A stretch of DNA of 64,000 nt, from contig NC_089447.1 of assembly GCF_026210795.1 (NCBI RefSeq), forward strand, positions 3,350,501 through 3,414,500, read 5' to 3'. The notes under the pieces were generated by a model. It did not search any database. It was given only the letters and a program-made list of their open reading frames with translations, and was not told the DNA's origin. The position numbers were made by a program, and so were the translations under genes. Position 1 is the stretch's first letter, and the number at the start of each line of letters is the position of its first letter. The DNA comes from Rhizophagus irregularis (lineage: Eukaryota; Glomeromycota; Glomeromycetes; Glomerales; Glomeraceae). This document shows, one piece after another, positions 11,161 to 23,189 of this stretch.

Positions 11161-12199
11161 TCCTCGCAATGTTGCCATAAAAAAAAATTTCAATCTTTTA
11201 AAAAATTGTCTTTTGTTTGTTTTGTGTTCGTTAAAAAATTTCTTCCATATTTTTTTTTTTAAAAAAAAATAATTCGTTTATCGTTTGTTAAAAAAGTTTT
11301 TTTCTTTCTTTCACGTTCTAATTCGGCAAAAGTAAAACAATAGCATGATCCCTGCATATCACAAAGGTTGATGGTTGATTAGTGAATTTTCGAAATTCTT
11401 TCAATTATTTAAAGTAGCCTCCTAAAAAAAAAAAATTATTATTACACAAATTTTTTAAATAATTGAAATTTCTTCCTTCGTAAATCGTTGATAATTAATC
11501 CTTTCTATCTAATAATGGAGAAAATTCAAGAGTGATATGCAGGGGCCACACTATTTTAACAACAAACAATTAACAAACGCAAATGGTTTACAATTTATTT
11601 TAATTAGTACATCTTGATTAATGCCTTATTTAGTGTAATAGTGATGCCGACTTAATTGACAGTATTATAATTAAAGCAAAAAATTCAACGTTGTTGAGAT
11701 TTTTTTTACACATGTTTGAGTTTTTTTTTTTTTTTAGAAAAATGAGCACTTTACCGGAGGTTTTCTTAAAAAAAAATTTTTTATAGGGTTTCACGATGAT
11801 AAATTTAACAATAAAAAATTTTTAATTTGTATTACAAAGAGATTTTTACCTGTATTTTGGTTTTATCCTATAAATGAAAACAAAATTCGTATTGTATGAC
11901 GTAATAGTTATTTCACGGGGAACTGTGGATATCAATGATGCATAATATACTTGATTTGAATAATAATGATAGACTTTTATTCTTTAACTAGGAATCGTGG
12001 GATAAAAAAAGTTAATTTTATTTATAGCTTTTAACAATTGTAACATAATAAATGTTAAAACAATTTTAACATTTGATTTCATTTAAGTCGTCATTACTAA
12101 TTCCTTCTCAACAAAGTAAAAAAAAAAACTTATAAATAAATTTCAAACTATCAAAAAGTTAGAATTTTTTTTTTTCAAGCATCACTGTCATCAAAGCCA
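11161..12199. other. AT-rich spacer upstream of the repeat-exon gene
   Basis: Long A and T runs (for example 11250-11300 and 11720-11750). CATGATCCCTGCATATCAC at 11346-11364 and its near-complement GAGTGATATGCAGGG at 11530-11544 form the inner part of an imperfect inverted repeat spanning roughly 11220-11570, a possible small foldback element. No open frame of note. The promoter of the gene at 12200 should lie in the last few hundred bases, but no clear TATA box can be singled out in such AT-rich DNA. Confidence 0.35.
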
Positions 12200-13427
12200 A
12201 TGTCGTACGTTATAGAAGTAAACCAAGGAAATTACGAACAAGAAACGCCTAGTAAGTATGAGCCATTTTAATAACTACTGTACAATGTTCGAACGTGTTG
12301 TTGTATTAATTTTCCCTGCAAAAAAAGACTTTGGAAGTATTGCCAAAGACTACCATGATGCATGCGAAATTTACAATTCCTGTTTGATTACCACCGAATA
12401 TGGAGATTCTATTTTGGACCCAAAGAAATGCAATGCTATAAACTTTGATCCAATAAAGTAAGCGAATTAATTAACATTATATACCTTTTTCACGTTATTA
12501 TTTATTAACGTTACCCTTTCTACAGAACAGCTAGAGAGCAATATGATAGAATTTTGTTAATCGATGAATTATTTAATAAAATTAAAAAGGAAAAGGGAGC
12601 CCGTGCTGTAAGTGAAGAATGGTTTGCTGCTTTGTAAGTTTTGCACAATAAATTTACAAAAGTGAAATCGTAGGCTCATACAAAATACTGATGTTCACCT
12701 TGTTTTGTATATATATATTAGACCGGAACAATTTAAACCTGCCAATTATTATGCTTGCTTGAGTACCGACGAAAAGGGAAAATCATATCTGGACCCAGAG
12801 AAATGCAAAAAAAATTTTGATCCAATAAAGTAAAAAGATTCGCTTTATACTTTATACCTTTATTACTTTATTAACGTCACTTTTTTTCTTACAGGTATGA
12901 TTTGGAAAAATACGATAGGGCGTTAGACAATATTTATTTTAATGATATAAAAAAAGAAAATGCACCTCATAGTGCTGGTAAAGAATGGTTTGTTCCTTTG
13001 TAAGTATTTATAAAATGAAAATTATAAGCTTATAAGAATGCTCATTTCACCTTGTTTTATTAATTAGGCCAGAGCGATTCAAGTCTAAATGTGAACTTAA
13101 TCCGGACATTTTTATTCCAAAGAGCCAAAGAGTTGTTGATGAACCAACAAAAAATGTATTTATTTTAATTAACGCAAAATGATGGAAATGTTTTGATATG
13201 GATATATTGTTAACTTTTTTTTCAATTTATGACAAATGCAGCTTTTATTGGAAAAAGGAATCGAACTTTTTGGCCATCAAATCAAACTAATTAATATTAA
13301 CTCACCCGTTGAGGTTGTAGAAATAAAAATAACACAAGATAACATTCTATTAGTAGTCGAGGAAGAATTAGATAAGGGAATGTTGCGTTATGAAGTTGAT
13401 TGTGAGATTGATATGGTTCCCCTTTAA
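12200..13427 (+). CDS. Hypothetical protein, seven exons with duplicated exon pairs, 258 residues
   Basis: The inferred exons are 12200-12251, 12328-12457, 12526-12633, 12722-12829, 12895-12999, 13068-13155 and 13242-13427, a continuous 777-base frame. All introns are about 65-90 bases with GTAAG-like donors, except the last (GTATTT). Exons 2 and 4 both end in CxxxNFDPIK-like sequence preceded by LDPxKC. Exons 3 and 5 share YDRxL, IKKE and EWFxPL-like motifs. Introns 2 to 5 are all phase 2, so exon pairs can be duplicated without breaking the frame. The C-terminal exon is acidic and beta-like (ITQDNILLVVEEELDKG). There is no signal peptide or membrane segment. AATAAA lies at 13491. I do not recognise the family. 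It looks intact, and the splice sites are inferred by eye. Confidence 0.7.
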
Positions 13428-14021
13428 ATGTTTGCATTTTATTCTTTATAAAATTGAACATTATTTGTTCAATTTCTAACGATTTATATTAATAAATAAC
13501 GTCAACTCGAGTAATAAATCTATCCAATTTTTCGACATTTACTTTAATATATGATTTTTAGCCTACAATTAAAAGAGCTCGACCGAGTAAAAAGACAATA
13601 ACTCGTATAATTTTTCGACACGTACAAAATTTAATTCATACTCATGATTTAACTGTACGTCTGTACCCGTGTAACGACCGAGCGAAAAGTTCTCATGATT
13701 TAACTGTTCCCGTGTAACGATCAACTTATTCTAAATAATTATAGCTAGCTGGAGGCAAGTTCAGCATGCGGTTAGTTTATTACCATATTAAGGAATTAAA
13801 TTTCTTATAAATAATAGTTGGTAGGCAAATTATTACCAAATTTAGTATAATATGGTAACATTAATACGTAAGTTAATTAACCATAAATAGTTTAACTTGT
13901 TCACACAGACGTAAATTTAAATGCAACGATTCGTCGTTGCTTATTTCAAATTTTCTTTTTTTCCCATCATTTTTAACGATAACTTTTTTTAAAAATATTA
14001 AAAATATCGTAATAATATAAA
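13428..14021. promoter_or_regulatory. Spacer holding the promoter of the F-box gene
   Basis: About 590 bases between two genes on the same strand. The segment TCATGATTTAACTGT occurs twice, near 13641 and 13693, each followed by CCCGTGTAACGA, forming a direct repeat with a 50-base period. The last 60 bases before the ATG at 14022 are A/T only. No further signal can be named. Confidence 0.3.
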
Positions 14022-15482
14022 ATGCCACAACTTCTTGCAGATTGTCTTAATGAAATTTTAAAATATTTAAAAGAAGATAGAATTAGTTTATATTCATGCT
14101 TATTAGTTAATCGACTTTGGTGTGAAATTTCCGTGAGAATTTTATGGAAAAGTATTTGGAATTATAATAATAAAACTTATTATACAATAATTTCATGTCT
14201 TCCAAATGAATCAAAAGAAATTTTATATAATAATGAAATTATTATTTCAAATTCAATATTAAAATCTCCAATGTTTAATTATGCAGCATTTTGTAAAGTT
14301 TTATCAATCAATCAAATTAATTATCGAGTTGGATTATTTCTTAAAAAACAACAACCAAATATTTCAACACAAAATTTAAATAAGAAAGTACAAATATTAT
14401 TACAAGAAATATTTAAATTATATATGAAAGAAATTACTTCATTAAAAGAATTATCATTCTTACAATTAACAAATATAACATTTTATAAATATCCTGGAGC
14501 AAAAGAATGTTTAAAGAATTTAACAGAATTATATTGTCGATCAGATATTAATAATGAATTTTTTTATCAATTATCAAAAATAAGTAATAAAATTCAATAT
14601 TTTACAATAGATTTTAAAAAAACGATCATATCAAATGGATTAACAGAATTAATTTCAGTTCAACAAAAATTGAAATATTTAGATATAATATTATCATATG
14701 GTAGTAATAAAACAAGTAAAGATTTAACAGATATAATTACTTTATTAAAAAAATTTCCTAATACTTTAAATAAATTAATACTTGATGGAGGAATACATTT
14801 TATACCATTATCATTTATAACCAAATTCACCAATTTAAAAGAACTTTTCTTATTATTTTATTCTAATAAAACATTTGAAGATTTTAAAATATTACAATAT
14901 GTTAAATTTTCAAAATTACAAATTTTAAAGATTCAATATGCAAGTCCAAATTATGAATTATTAATAAATTTCTTGGAAATTAATGGAAATAATTTAAAAG
15001 AATTTTATATAGGAGATATTATAGGTGAAAGTAATAATTCATTAAATTTAGCAATAGCAAATTATTGTTCAAATCTTATCAAACTTTCCACTGGATTTAA
15101 AAATGATGAATTGGAAACGTTAAAAGAAGTTTTTATTGGATGTCAAAATTTAGAAAGTATTAAAATTTGGGTTGGAGGATTATTTTTAAATGAAAAAAAG
15201 GCGATGGAAATGATTATAAAATATTCACCTAAAAGTGTTTATGAAATAAAATTAAATTATTTAGATTGTATGAAATCAAAATTACTTCCGGAAGAATTAG
15301 AATCATTTTTTATAAATTGGAAAAATCGTACATCAAAAAAATCACTTTCTTTGATGGTTATTAATAATGGTATAGATGTGAATGAAGTAAATATTGAAAA
15401 TACTAAAATAATTGAAAAATATATTAGATTAGGAGTTATTAAAAAATTCAAAATTACAGGTTTTTATGATGAAACATTTTAA
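14022..15482 (+). CDS. F-box protein with leucine-rich-repeat-like body, 486 residues
   Basis: Intronless and complete, ATG to TAA. Residues 3-45 form an F-box: LLADCLNEILKYL, then LYSCLLVNRLWCEISVRIL and WKSIW. In this family the F-box binds Skp1 and recruits substrates to an SCF ubiquitin ligase. From about residue 140 the protein contains irregular leucine-rich segments (KELSFLQLTNITFYKYPGA, LKYLDIILSYG, LNKLILDGG, LKELFLLFYS, LQILKIQYA, LKEFYIGDIIG), as usual for the expanded F-box family of Rhizophagus. Length about 480-500 is typical. AATAAA lies at 15511, about 30 bases after the stop. No breaks are seen. The substrate is unknown. Confidence 0.9.
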   Translation: MPQLLADCLNEILKYLKEDRISLYSCLLVNRLWCEISVRILWKSIWNYNNKTYYTIISCLPNESKEILYNNEIIISNSILKSPMFNYAAFCKVLSINQINYRVGLFLKKQQPNISTQNLNKKVQILLQEIFKLYMKEITSLKELSFLQLTNITFYKYPGAKECLKNLTELYCRSDINNEFFYQLSKISNKIQYFTIDFKKTIISNGLTELISVQQKLKYLDIILSYGSNKTSKDLTDIITLLKKFPNTLNKLILDGGIHFIPLSFITKFTNLKELFLLFYSNKTFEDFKILQYVKFSKLQILKIQYASPNYELLINFLEINGNNLKEFYIGDIIGESNNSLNLAIANYCSNLIKLSTGFKNDELETLKEVFIGCQNLESIKIWVGGLFLNEKKAMEMIIKYSPKSVYEIKLNYLDCMKSKLLPEELESFFINWKNRTSKKSLSLMVINNGIDVNEVNIENTKIIEKYIRLGVIKKFKITGFYDETF

Positions 15483-17298
15483 TATGTATTGTAATTGGTT
15501 AATTGGTATAAATAAAATATTAACTTTTGTTATATGGTAAATAATATGTTTTACATGATTTCTATAAATTGTTTAAAAATATGAAATAAAAGCTAAATAA
15601 TAATCTATGAGTAATTTATTTAACAAAAGTATAGATATTAAGTCATTTAAGAGTTTAATATGGTTTATCACTTATATCATTTATTAATAATATAATTCTT
15701 CACTTTCACGTTTGTAAAGTCCCAAGTATATCCATTTGTGTAATCTCCTCAATCTTTAACAAATGATTGATACTTCTTTTATGCGTGGTATCTTCGTTCG
15801 TTTTTATAACAATTATACTCACTTACCCCACCCCTACTTTCTTGATAACTGAGTCGCAAATATATGAGGAGGAATGTGAACATGGACATTTTTACATCAC
15901 AGAAGTTGACGAATAACGTCGCTTGATTGTACAAATTCTGTTATATATTTTGTAAATTGTAATTTACATTCAGTAAATTTTACAAGCAGACTTCTCCTTT
16001 AGCCAATTAGGTATTTTCATTTCGTTTGAGGTCTGTTGCCTTTGAAAAAGACGCTATGGTCGTCACCTAAGCAACCAGTATACAAATTGCTGCGATCATG
16101 TGACCCCAAAAGCGCAGCATAATTTATGTCGTCAAGTTTTGCCAATTTTTAATGACTTTAATATGGGTTTGTCATGTTTTGCCCTTACATCTTTGCTAAA
16201 CCTCCAGGTGTACTAGCAGTCTTGCTGTAATTATTCAAATGTGTACTTTAATGCTTTCAAGCTTTTGCAAGAATTATGCAAATTAAAAATCCAAATCTAT
16301 GAAAAAATACACATGTATTGGATGATATTTATTATGTATTACTTGCTTTATTAAAAAAAATTTTTGGCCTTCTTATAATTTTTTTATGAAAAAAACATGT
16401 CATCTAAAAGTTCTGACCGTTTTTTCTTAATAATTAATTACAAGTTTTAACAATTTTTTTTTATAAATTTATATCAACAATATAATTTTATTGTATTGGT
16501 TCGTGGATTTTGTTATCAATAATGTTATAAGGAAATTATAAATATATATGAGAAAATTCATAGTTGTAAATTATATTCTATTCCCTTTTTCATATATATC
16601 TTTTTATCCTAATTCCTTTTAATTTATTAAAAATTATATGTTCATATTCTGGTTCACTTAATTTGTATATATAATTATGAATTTTATTTATTTGTTATAT
16701 AAATGAACTAATGAAGTTTTAAGTTTTTATAACTATATTATGTAAAGTATTGTTTATATATTATCTAATATTAAATATCTTTCATTTCTATTTTAGAAGT
16801 ATGATATTTTTCAGATGACATTTATAATGTTAATTAAATAGTGTTTAAATTTTTTTATTAAATTATGATATATAATACAATAAACAGAATTTCAATATTG
16901 TCATTTTTCTTAATAATTACAAATATGATAATTTGAAATAATAAGAGTATAAATACTTCATATTCGAGAGTATCCCCCTTCACTTGAGTACTTAGAGTGG
17001 TGGGTGTAGACATATTTTTTGTGTGGTAGTGCTAGTTAACATTTTGTAATTTAGATGATGTAACAGAATTTCAATATTGTCATTTTTCTTAATAATTACA
17101 AATATGATAATTTGAAATAATAAGTGTATAAAATGTATTGGAATTTGGAAATCAAAAAAATGATGTCCAATAATAAGAGAATTATTTTGCATTTAGGACA
17201 TAATAATTCAATATTAACTTTAAAAGTGTATATCTATTTATAATATTATCTAATCATAATATTTATCAAAATAAATCGGTAAAGTGCTTATTTTTATG
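15483..17298. other. AT-rich spacer with an internal direct repeat
   Basis: No supported gene. A 75-base segment starting AACAGAATTTCAATATTGTC at about 16883 recurs at about 17061 with only one or two changes, giving a direct repeat with a period near 178 bases. A short less AT-rich island lies at 16000-16160. A minus-strand frame of 66 codons at 16992-17192 is built from the repeat and looks accidental. Confidence 0.5.
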
Positions 17299-17502
17299 AG
17301 CGAGGAATCCGAGTAGTGAAGCACTCGATGATTTGGTTGTGAAAATTTTTCAGTTTAAAATTTATACTAGTGAAGCTAGAAGCCATTTAGAAAAAACTCG
17401 TAAGTCTTTAATTGACTTTCGAAATAAATTCAACCAAAATATTCTAAATTTAGTGGAAAGTATTTGTATAAATAATTCTTTTACCAATAATTTTAAATAG
17501 TA
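17299..17502 (+). CDS. Possible exon or relic, about 65 open codons without an ATG
   Basis: A plus-strand frame is open from just after a TGA near 17297 to a TAG at about 17500. It encodes SSEALDDLVVKIFQFKIYTS, RSHLEKTRKSLIDFRNKFNQ and NILNLVESI. The sequence is amphipathic and probably helical or coiled. An open run this long is uncommon in such AT-rich DNA, so a terminal exon is plausible. No acceptor site is unambiguous and no family is recognised. It could belong with the exons at 18169-20460. Confidence 0.3.
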
Positions 17503-17792
17503 TTATCAGGTAAAAGTTGAAAAATACTAATAGGATTTTTAAATTCTATACAATCCCAATTTTGATAATCTTTTAAAGAATTTTGGAAAAAAATTCAATA
17601 TACTTGTTTTTTCCAGAGAATTTTTAGTATTGGATTTTGTTTTGTAAAACTCACTCATTGAAAGAGGGTAGAGGATTTTTGATGAGTGGAATACTTGATT
17701 ATTAGGGATAGTGATATTAATGAACCATGGTGACGTGTGTAGTAAATACATTTTAGAGTTAGGATTGGGTAAGGTAAGGTTCATTAAGTTGA

Positions 17793-17905
17793 TGGAGTAT
17801 AAATTAAATAGAGTATAAAATTAAATGGAGTGTAAAATTCAGTACACTAAATGGAGTGTAAAATTCAGTGCACTGAATGGAATGGAGTGTAAATGGAATA
17901 AGTAA
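17793..17905. repeat. Short tandem repeat, unit about 34 bases
   Basis: Units of the form AAATGGAGTGTAAAATTCAG followed by TACACT or TGCACTG are repeated about three times, with partial units (AGAGTATAAAATTAAAT) at the left edge. Confidence 0.6.
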
Positions 17906-18168
17906 TAGAATTTGTGTTAAGTTTCAAAGGAATCAAATAATTTGTAACGAATTGTTTTTAGAATTATAATAACGAATAATGTGAGATAAAGAATAATATT
18001 ATTGGAAACTAGAATTTTGCGGAGATGATCAATATTTTTTTGAGAAAAAGTTTTATTCAATAAAGATTTATATTTAAAATAAATAATAGCAAAAAGTAAG
18101 AGAAAATATGAGCGTAGATTACCTGTATAAATATCTTTTTATTTTACTCTAAGCCTTATAAGCCTTGT

Positions 18169-20460
18169 GAAATTTGCACAGCCTCACAAATGACGCGTAC
18201 TTATGTTATCAACAAATACCGGTGACAATACCAAACAACGCCGAGATTAACAGCAAACAGATTAATCTGATTGAAGAAGCCGTCACCAAAGATTACAAGC
18301 TGATTCTGGAAAATAAAAAAAAATTCGAAACAATATTTAGCATTGTATTAATTTTTTTTTTAAACTTGTGAAATATAATGCGTACTTACAATAAGATTAA
18401 TACTAACGAAATCTGGGTCGGAGAAAAATATGGGTGATGGTGGTACTCCTCGAAATGATCTAAAAGGTAACTTTTATAGAAGACGTAAGAATTGTTATCG
18501 TGATCTGGTAATTTATTTGAATATATTATTCATTAATATACATTTTTCATTCGCAACACATTTATTTAAATATATTTTTGGGGAATTTTACCTGATTTTA
18601 AGCCAAAATGAGTTAAATATGATTATTTGTCGGACTTCGGCGTAAAGAAACTTCGTTATTATTTATTTATTAAATAATATCACAAAAAAAAATGTACATA
18701 TACTGTATATATCAAATAATTGTATTTTTTCGCTAAACTAAATAAAGAAAAAAAAAATACTTTCAATCTAATTTTTCGACTAAAAAATATATTATTAATG
18801 TCCCCGCAGCTAGCGCCGTTCTTGCCTTTAATCATATTTTCTTTGTTTCATATTGTTTGTTTTTCGTGTAACTCTTTAATAAGCCTATTGTACGCTATTA
18901 CTCCTGAAAATCACGTATTTGTGCTTATAAACATGCAATATCCGCAGTATGCACGCATAAAAGATAAGAATTTTATTGGCATGAACTTAAAATTAATGGA
19001 AATTTATTCATCGACCAAAATAATAATTAAATGTCAAATTAAGGAAAGGAAAAGATCCGCATTTTAGATGCTTACAATGATGATTAAGTACTACTACGAT
19101 ATCATTAGTCGTAAAATCATAATGGTTTATGATTTGGAAGAAAATTTTTTTCTTGAAACTTAACTTTCTGTAATCTAATGTTCTAATGTTTTTTGTACAT
19201 TTTGTATATTAATAGATTTTTTAATATTTTTAACTTTTCTAGTTACAAACTTTATGTTTTTTTTTTCTATACCATAAAGCCTTAGCTCTTACGGTCTTGC
19301 CTTACCCTAGTATACCCCTGAAATGTATAATACGTATACGCGAATTTTTATGGAGTTAACGTTAACGAAAAATTTTTATCGAAATTTTAAAATTTTCCTA
19401 CTTGAAATCTCTTCAGCTTTATTACTTATTACATTATCATTATTTGGTATTTTACATAAAAAAAATCTGTTTCAAATAGTATGAAAACTTTATCAATTTT
19501 TTCAGATATAAGCAATGAGGTAATGATATGTTTTCAGAAAAAGGATCTCATTACAAGTCTTTATCGTATTGCGTAGAATTATCAGTTATTCAGCTTCATT
19601 TCTCTCGTTAGAGATTTCGTTGTATTTTTTTATTTTTTTTATTTTTCTTTCTTTGTTGGACATTGCGAATTTTTTGGATTATAGATTTCCAGTGTCGATT
19701 TTGTATGTAATGAAAAAAATTGTTCATTCAATCTTTTAAATAAATTTTTTGGTAATATTTTCTATTTAATTTCAGTGTTACAACAAATGATAATTGAAAT
19801 AATAAGTCACATTACACAATTTTTATGTTAAACAACGTAGTGTATATAATATATACAGTAAATTCCAAATATTTAATAAATTTGTATTTAATTGATGTTA
19901 CGTTTTCGTTCATATTTTAGTGAGTTTAATATCAAGTTGGATTTCTTTTATAAAAGAGCATTATTTAAGGAATGAAAATCGGGTATCGAAGGAGTGGGAG
20001 CTCTATCTTGAAGGAACAAAAATATTTTTTAGGATCTCTAACAAAAAAATGAGTGGATTAGCAAACGATCGATTATCTGCAAAAGGTACTGTACATTAAG
20101 ATAGTGTTTCATTTGGAATCAATTATTTTAATTCTTTTGTTAAATACCGTATGTAAAATTAATCATTTATTATGTCTGATATTAGCAATCCTTTAGATTG
20201 GTCCCAAGATTTTCAGTTTCTTCGTTTATTATACTCCACTTATTGGTTATGAACTTGTCTATATGGCCGCAATTATTGATATTATTTGCCATGCTTCACC
20301 AACCTGGGACGAAGTCATATGGGCGAAGAAAGAGGCGGTAATATTGATATACTGTTACACAAAACAAGCGTGGAATATAATTTATTTTTATTTTAAACAG
20401 AAAAGAATATACAGAAGACAGGTCATTGAAATACAAAAAAAAATACCTTATAAAACGTAA
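18169..20460 (+). CDS. Fragments of an unassigned multi-exon gene
   Basis: Three kinds of exon can be read. First, after TTTGCACAG at about 18169: LTNDAYLCYQQIPVTIPNN, then INLIEEAVTKDYKLILENKK. Second, after ATATTTTAG at about 19920: SLISSWISFIKEHYLRNENR, then WELYLEGTKIFFRISNKK, ending near a GTACTG donor at about 20087. Third, after CCTTTAG at about 20195: IGPKIFSFFVYYTPLIGYEL, then ICHASPTWDEVIWAKKEA, a GTAATA donor, and a last exon KRIYRRQVIEIQKKIPYKT ending at a TAA at 20458. The third exon is hydrophobic enough for a membrane segment. Phases between the second and third exons do not join cleanly, so the gene is mis-modelled or broken. I do not recognise it. Confidence 0.35.
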
Positions 20461-20599
20461 AAATTCTACCTATCTAAGCTAAAAGCTAATTCTATGGAAC
20501 CCTGGTGAGCCAGCTGAGCTGTCCTTCACGATCAAACCTTATAACCTTGGCATATTTGAGGATGGAGGTAGAGAGAGGATGAAGATAATTAATATTTTG

Positions 20600-21270
20600 A
20601 AAGATCGATCGCGAGTAGGGGATTCTGTTATTGATTTTCTAAAGTCAACCTCGACTCCAATGCGCGTTTTGAGATTTCGAGACGCGATAAAAATTTTTTT
20701 ACATAAGATGCCGAACTTTTACGCCGAACACCTCCTCCTAACAACGAATCAACATCTACAATTTCGGAGGCAACAGTCTCGTCACGTGCAGAGACGGTTA
20801 TTTATATCACTTCTAAATAGTTTAAAGAGTAACTTTCATTGCAGAATCTTCACTGTGATTCCTATTTTTCTGGCGTGTTTTTTTTTGATTTTCTGTGATA
20901 AAAAGTTGTGATTGTTCAAGTATCCTCTTCCATTCAATCTAGAATTTCTGCCAAAAAATCTCCACTCCTACTCACTTAAGGCAACCTCTCTTTGTCATAG
21001 ACGATGTTCGATATAGTCCCAATGGATAAATCAAAGGGCGAGAAGAGTTCTCTTAAGTTAAAAGACATCAGAGTCAGGATTTCTAATACCTGGATGATGT
21101 GAGTGGGCTGATTTTGTACGTCGATGAGTATTGGGTTTTCTATTGACGTATTATGTTCGCTAGAGATTTTGGCTGCTTTCTGATGTGCAATGATTAACTT
21201 TCTTGGTTATATCTTTGATATAATTTCGAGTTCCGGTTGCGCTTTAACCAGATTAACTGGAATGTAAAAA
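20600..21270 (-). pseudogene. Minus-strand coding relic of unknown function
   Basis: A minus-strand frame of 77 codons (21206-20976) encodes PRKLIIAHQKAAKISSEHNT, IIQVLEILTLMSFNLRELF and SIGTISNIVYDKERLP. One stop separates it from upstream PVNLVKAQPELEIISKI. A second frame further along (about 20790-20640) reads VSARDETVASEIVDVDSLLG, then KFLSRLEISKRALESRLTL. This segment is less AT-rich than its flanks, as expected of former coding DNA. A plus-strand frame with an ATG at 20579 overlaps it but has a random-looking composition, so I take the minus strand as the true one. Family unknown; perhaps transposon-derived. Confidence 0.4.
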
Positions 21271-21387
21271 ATTTTTGAAAAATTCAGTAAAAGTTATTTA
21301 CATTGTGATAATTTTGTCACGTACCTAGGGCAACTAATACACCAAAGTTTATCCTGCACGTGACTTTTTGGCCGGAGTTATGGTAAT

Positions 21388-22423
21388 ATACCGTAAAATT
21401 CTAAATTCCTAGATTACTGTACTAAGTAAAAAATAGAGGATTACCGAAAAGATTGACCTCAGGAATCAGGATATTTTGTAGAGGAGAGTGAGACAAAGGT
21501 AGTCACGTGATTTACGGGACGGCTGGTCATTCTTTAAATCCGATGTGATGGGTCACGAATTGCGGAATTATGAAAAATGGGGTCGCCAATGAAATAACAA
21601 AATAGGTAAGGTCCGCTATGCGCATTTTTTGGAGCCTGAATTACATAATGTCAGTCGACTACTTTGGCTCATTCTACACGACTTTCATGGGTATTACCGT
21701 ATTATTATTTTCTATACACTCGTGTAAAATGCAGAATATATTATAGAATAAGTTGTTAAAATAGATTATAGCGCGTTCTTAACCTAACCTTATTCTGAGA
21801 ACTTTTCTATGTATCTTCTATAATACTTGATGGGAGTCATGTTTTATGGTGAAGTTTAAGTTGTTAAAATAGGCCATAGAAGAACTTAATGCGCCCCAAC
21901 ATCAAACATAACTCAGTATTAGACAATAGAAGGATGTATTTATGCGGAATGCGTAAAATAAAAATTCTATATATTTGTTATAAATTATAATTTTTAAATT
22001 GATCATGAAATTTTATCAATTTTTCTAATTTTCCAAGTTATCTACAAGCTTCTATAAGTATATATATATATACATTATATTAATTTCTTATAAAAGGAAA
22101 AGAACTAGATAAAGATTATATAAATTGCAAGGTAAAGATCCTAAAAAAATCAAAATTTGGTGCAAACTTAAATCCCAATTTATTTATCCTTGAATTGATA
22201 TCAAAAATAATTATTTTAAAAATCCATCAAGGTAATAATATCTATAGAAGGAGATATCTATAAATAAAGTTTTCTAATTAACAAATTTATATTATATAGA
22301 TTATAAGACTTACTTTACAACGCGAAGATAAATCAAGATTAAAATTACAACTATAACTTGAAACAAATTTCATTTGTATCCTTATTTCATCAATTAAAAA
22401 TCTATAATATGGTTCCCTATAAT
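21388..22423. repeat. Repeat A, copy 1
   Basis: Direct repeat of 30018-31139, beginning ATACCGTAAA and ending GGTTCCCTATAAT in both copies. It contains the last two exons of a gene on the minus strand and its downstream region. Copy 1 stops at 22423 and repeat B copy 2 starts within ten bases, so the gene's upstream part is lost here. A sub-repeat with AATAAGTTGTTAAA and TTCTTAACCTAACC appears twice inside. Confidence 0.8.
22180..22420 (-). pseudogene. Truncated 3' end of an unknown gene (in repeat A copy 1)
   Basis: Minus strand: REPYYRFLIDEIRIQMKFVS, then CNFNLDLSSRCK and a GTAAGT donor, then a downstream exon with SPSIDIITLMDF and a TAA. The same structure is fuller at 30914-31260. Here the sequence is cut at 22423 by the junction with repeat B, so it is a truncated copy. 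Confidence 0.5.
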
Positions 22424-22430
22424 ATCTTCG

Positions 22431-22809
22431 CCGCACGCCAGATCCAGGGTTACACCGGGTAAGCCCGGTAAGGAGCAGCAGAAGCAGAAAGTACTGGACC
22501 GGAGGTTATGTCTATAGATTCCAGTGACAAGAAGGATTTTGGTTTGGGTAAACCAGGTAACAAAAAAGTTAGTAGAGAGGAATTTATCGATTATACTAAC
22601 ACGAACGAAACTTGTACCAATCGGATTCTGAAGGACATATAATAACATACGGAAGAAGATGAAGATTAATAAGAAAAGTTGTAGGTATAGGGGATAGAGT
22701 AGTTTTACGTTTGCACATTTAGTAGTCCTTAGTTATTTTCAGATTCAATAGAAATAGTCAAATAGGTATAGAAAGTTCTTATAAATAGTTAAATTAGTTA
22801 TAAAGATAA
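22431..22809. repeat. Repeat B, copy 2
   Basis: Direct copy of 7949-8241 with an extra internal stretch of about 80 bases (around 22495-22570). It lies between the end of repeat A copy 1 and the start of the right inverted-repeat arm, making a three-part mosaic. Confidence 0.75.
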
Positions 22810-23189
22810 TTTTCTCGTAAGATTATTATTTTTAGACTTTTTCGATTTATTTTCCCCGACGCCCTTTGAATAGGATTGGGTTTTTTCGACAACCGTTCCG
22901 AAGATGCAACGATTTCCTTCTTTGACGCTTCGGACGAAACTGCAGAGACAAATTAAAGTTTTTTCGTATGAAAATTGAGTTTCTAATGCATACTATAAAT
23001 CATGCTTCTCGAAGTACCCAACTAACAAATTCTGGCCTTCAGCGTTCTTGATAAGTCTGTAACTTTTAGCGTGAAATGAATTCAATAAAATTTTGTGAGT
23101 TTTTCCCGACTCCAAAGTTTGGAACACCTACTTTTCAGATACCGGAATGATCGACATCACATGATCGCTCACGCGTCCACGCTCAAATA

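Noticed and set aside
15257-15451. Minus-strand frame within the F-box gene
   Set aside because: Shadow of the intact plus-strand ORF.
18720-19067. 115-codon plus-strand frame
   Set aside because: Composition follows the AT bias, there is no motif, and the frame opens without an ATG (TTG at its first codon).
20579-20911. 110-codon plus-strand frame with ATG
   Set aside because: The overlapping minus strand reads as a longer, more protein-like series of fragments.
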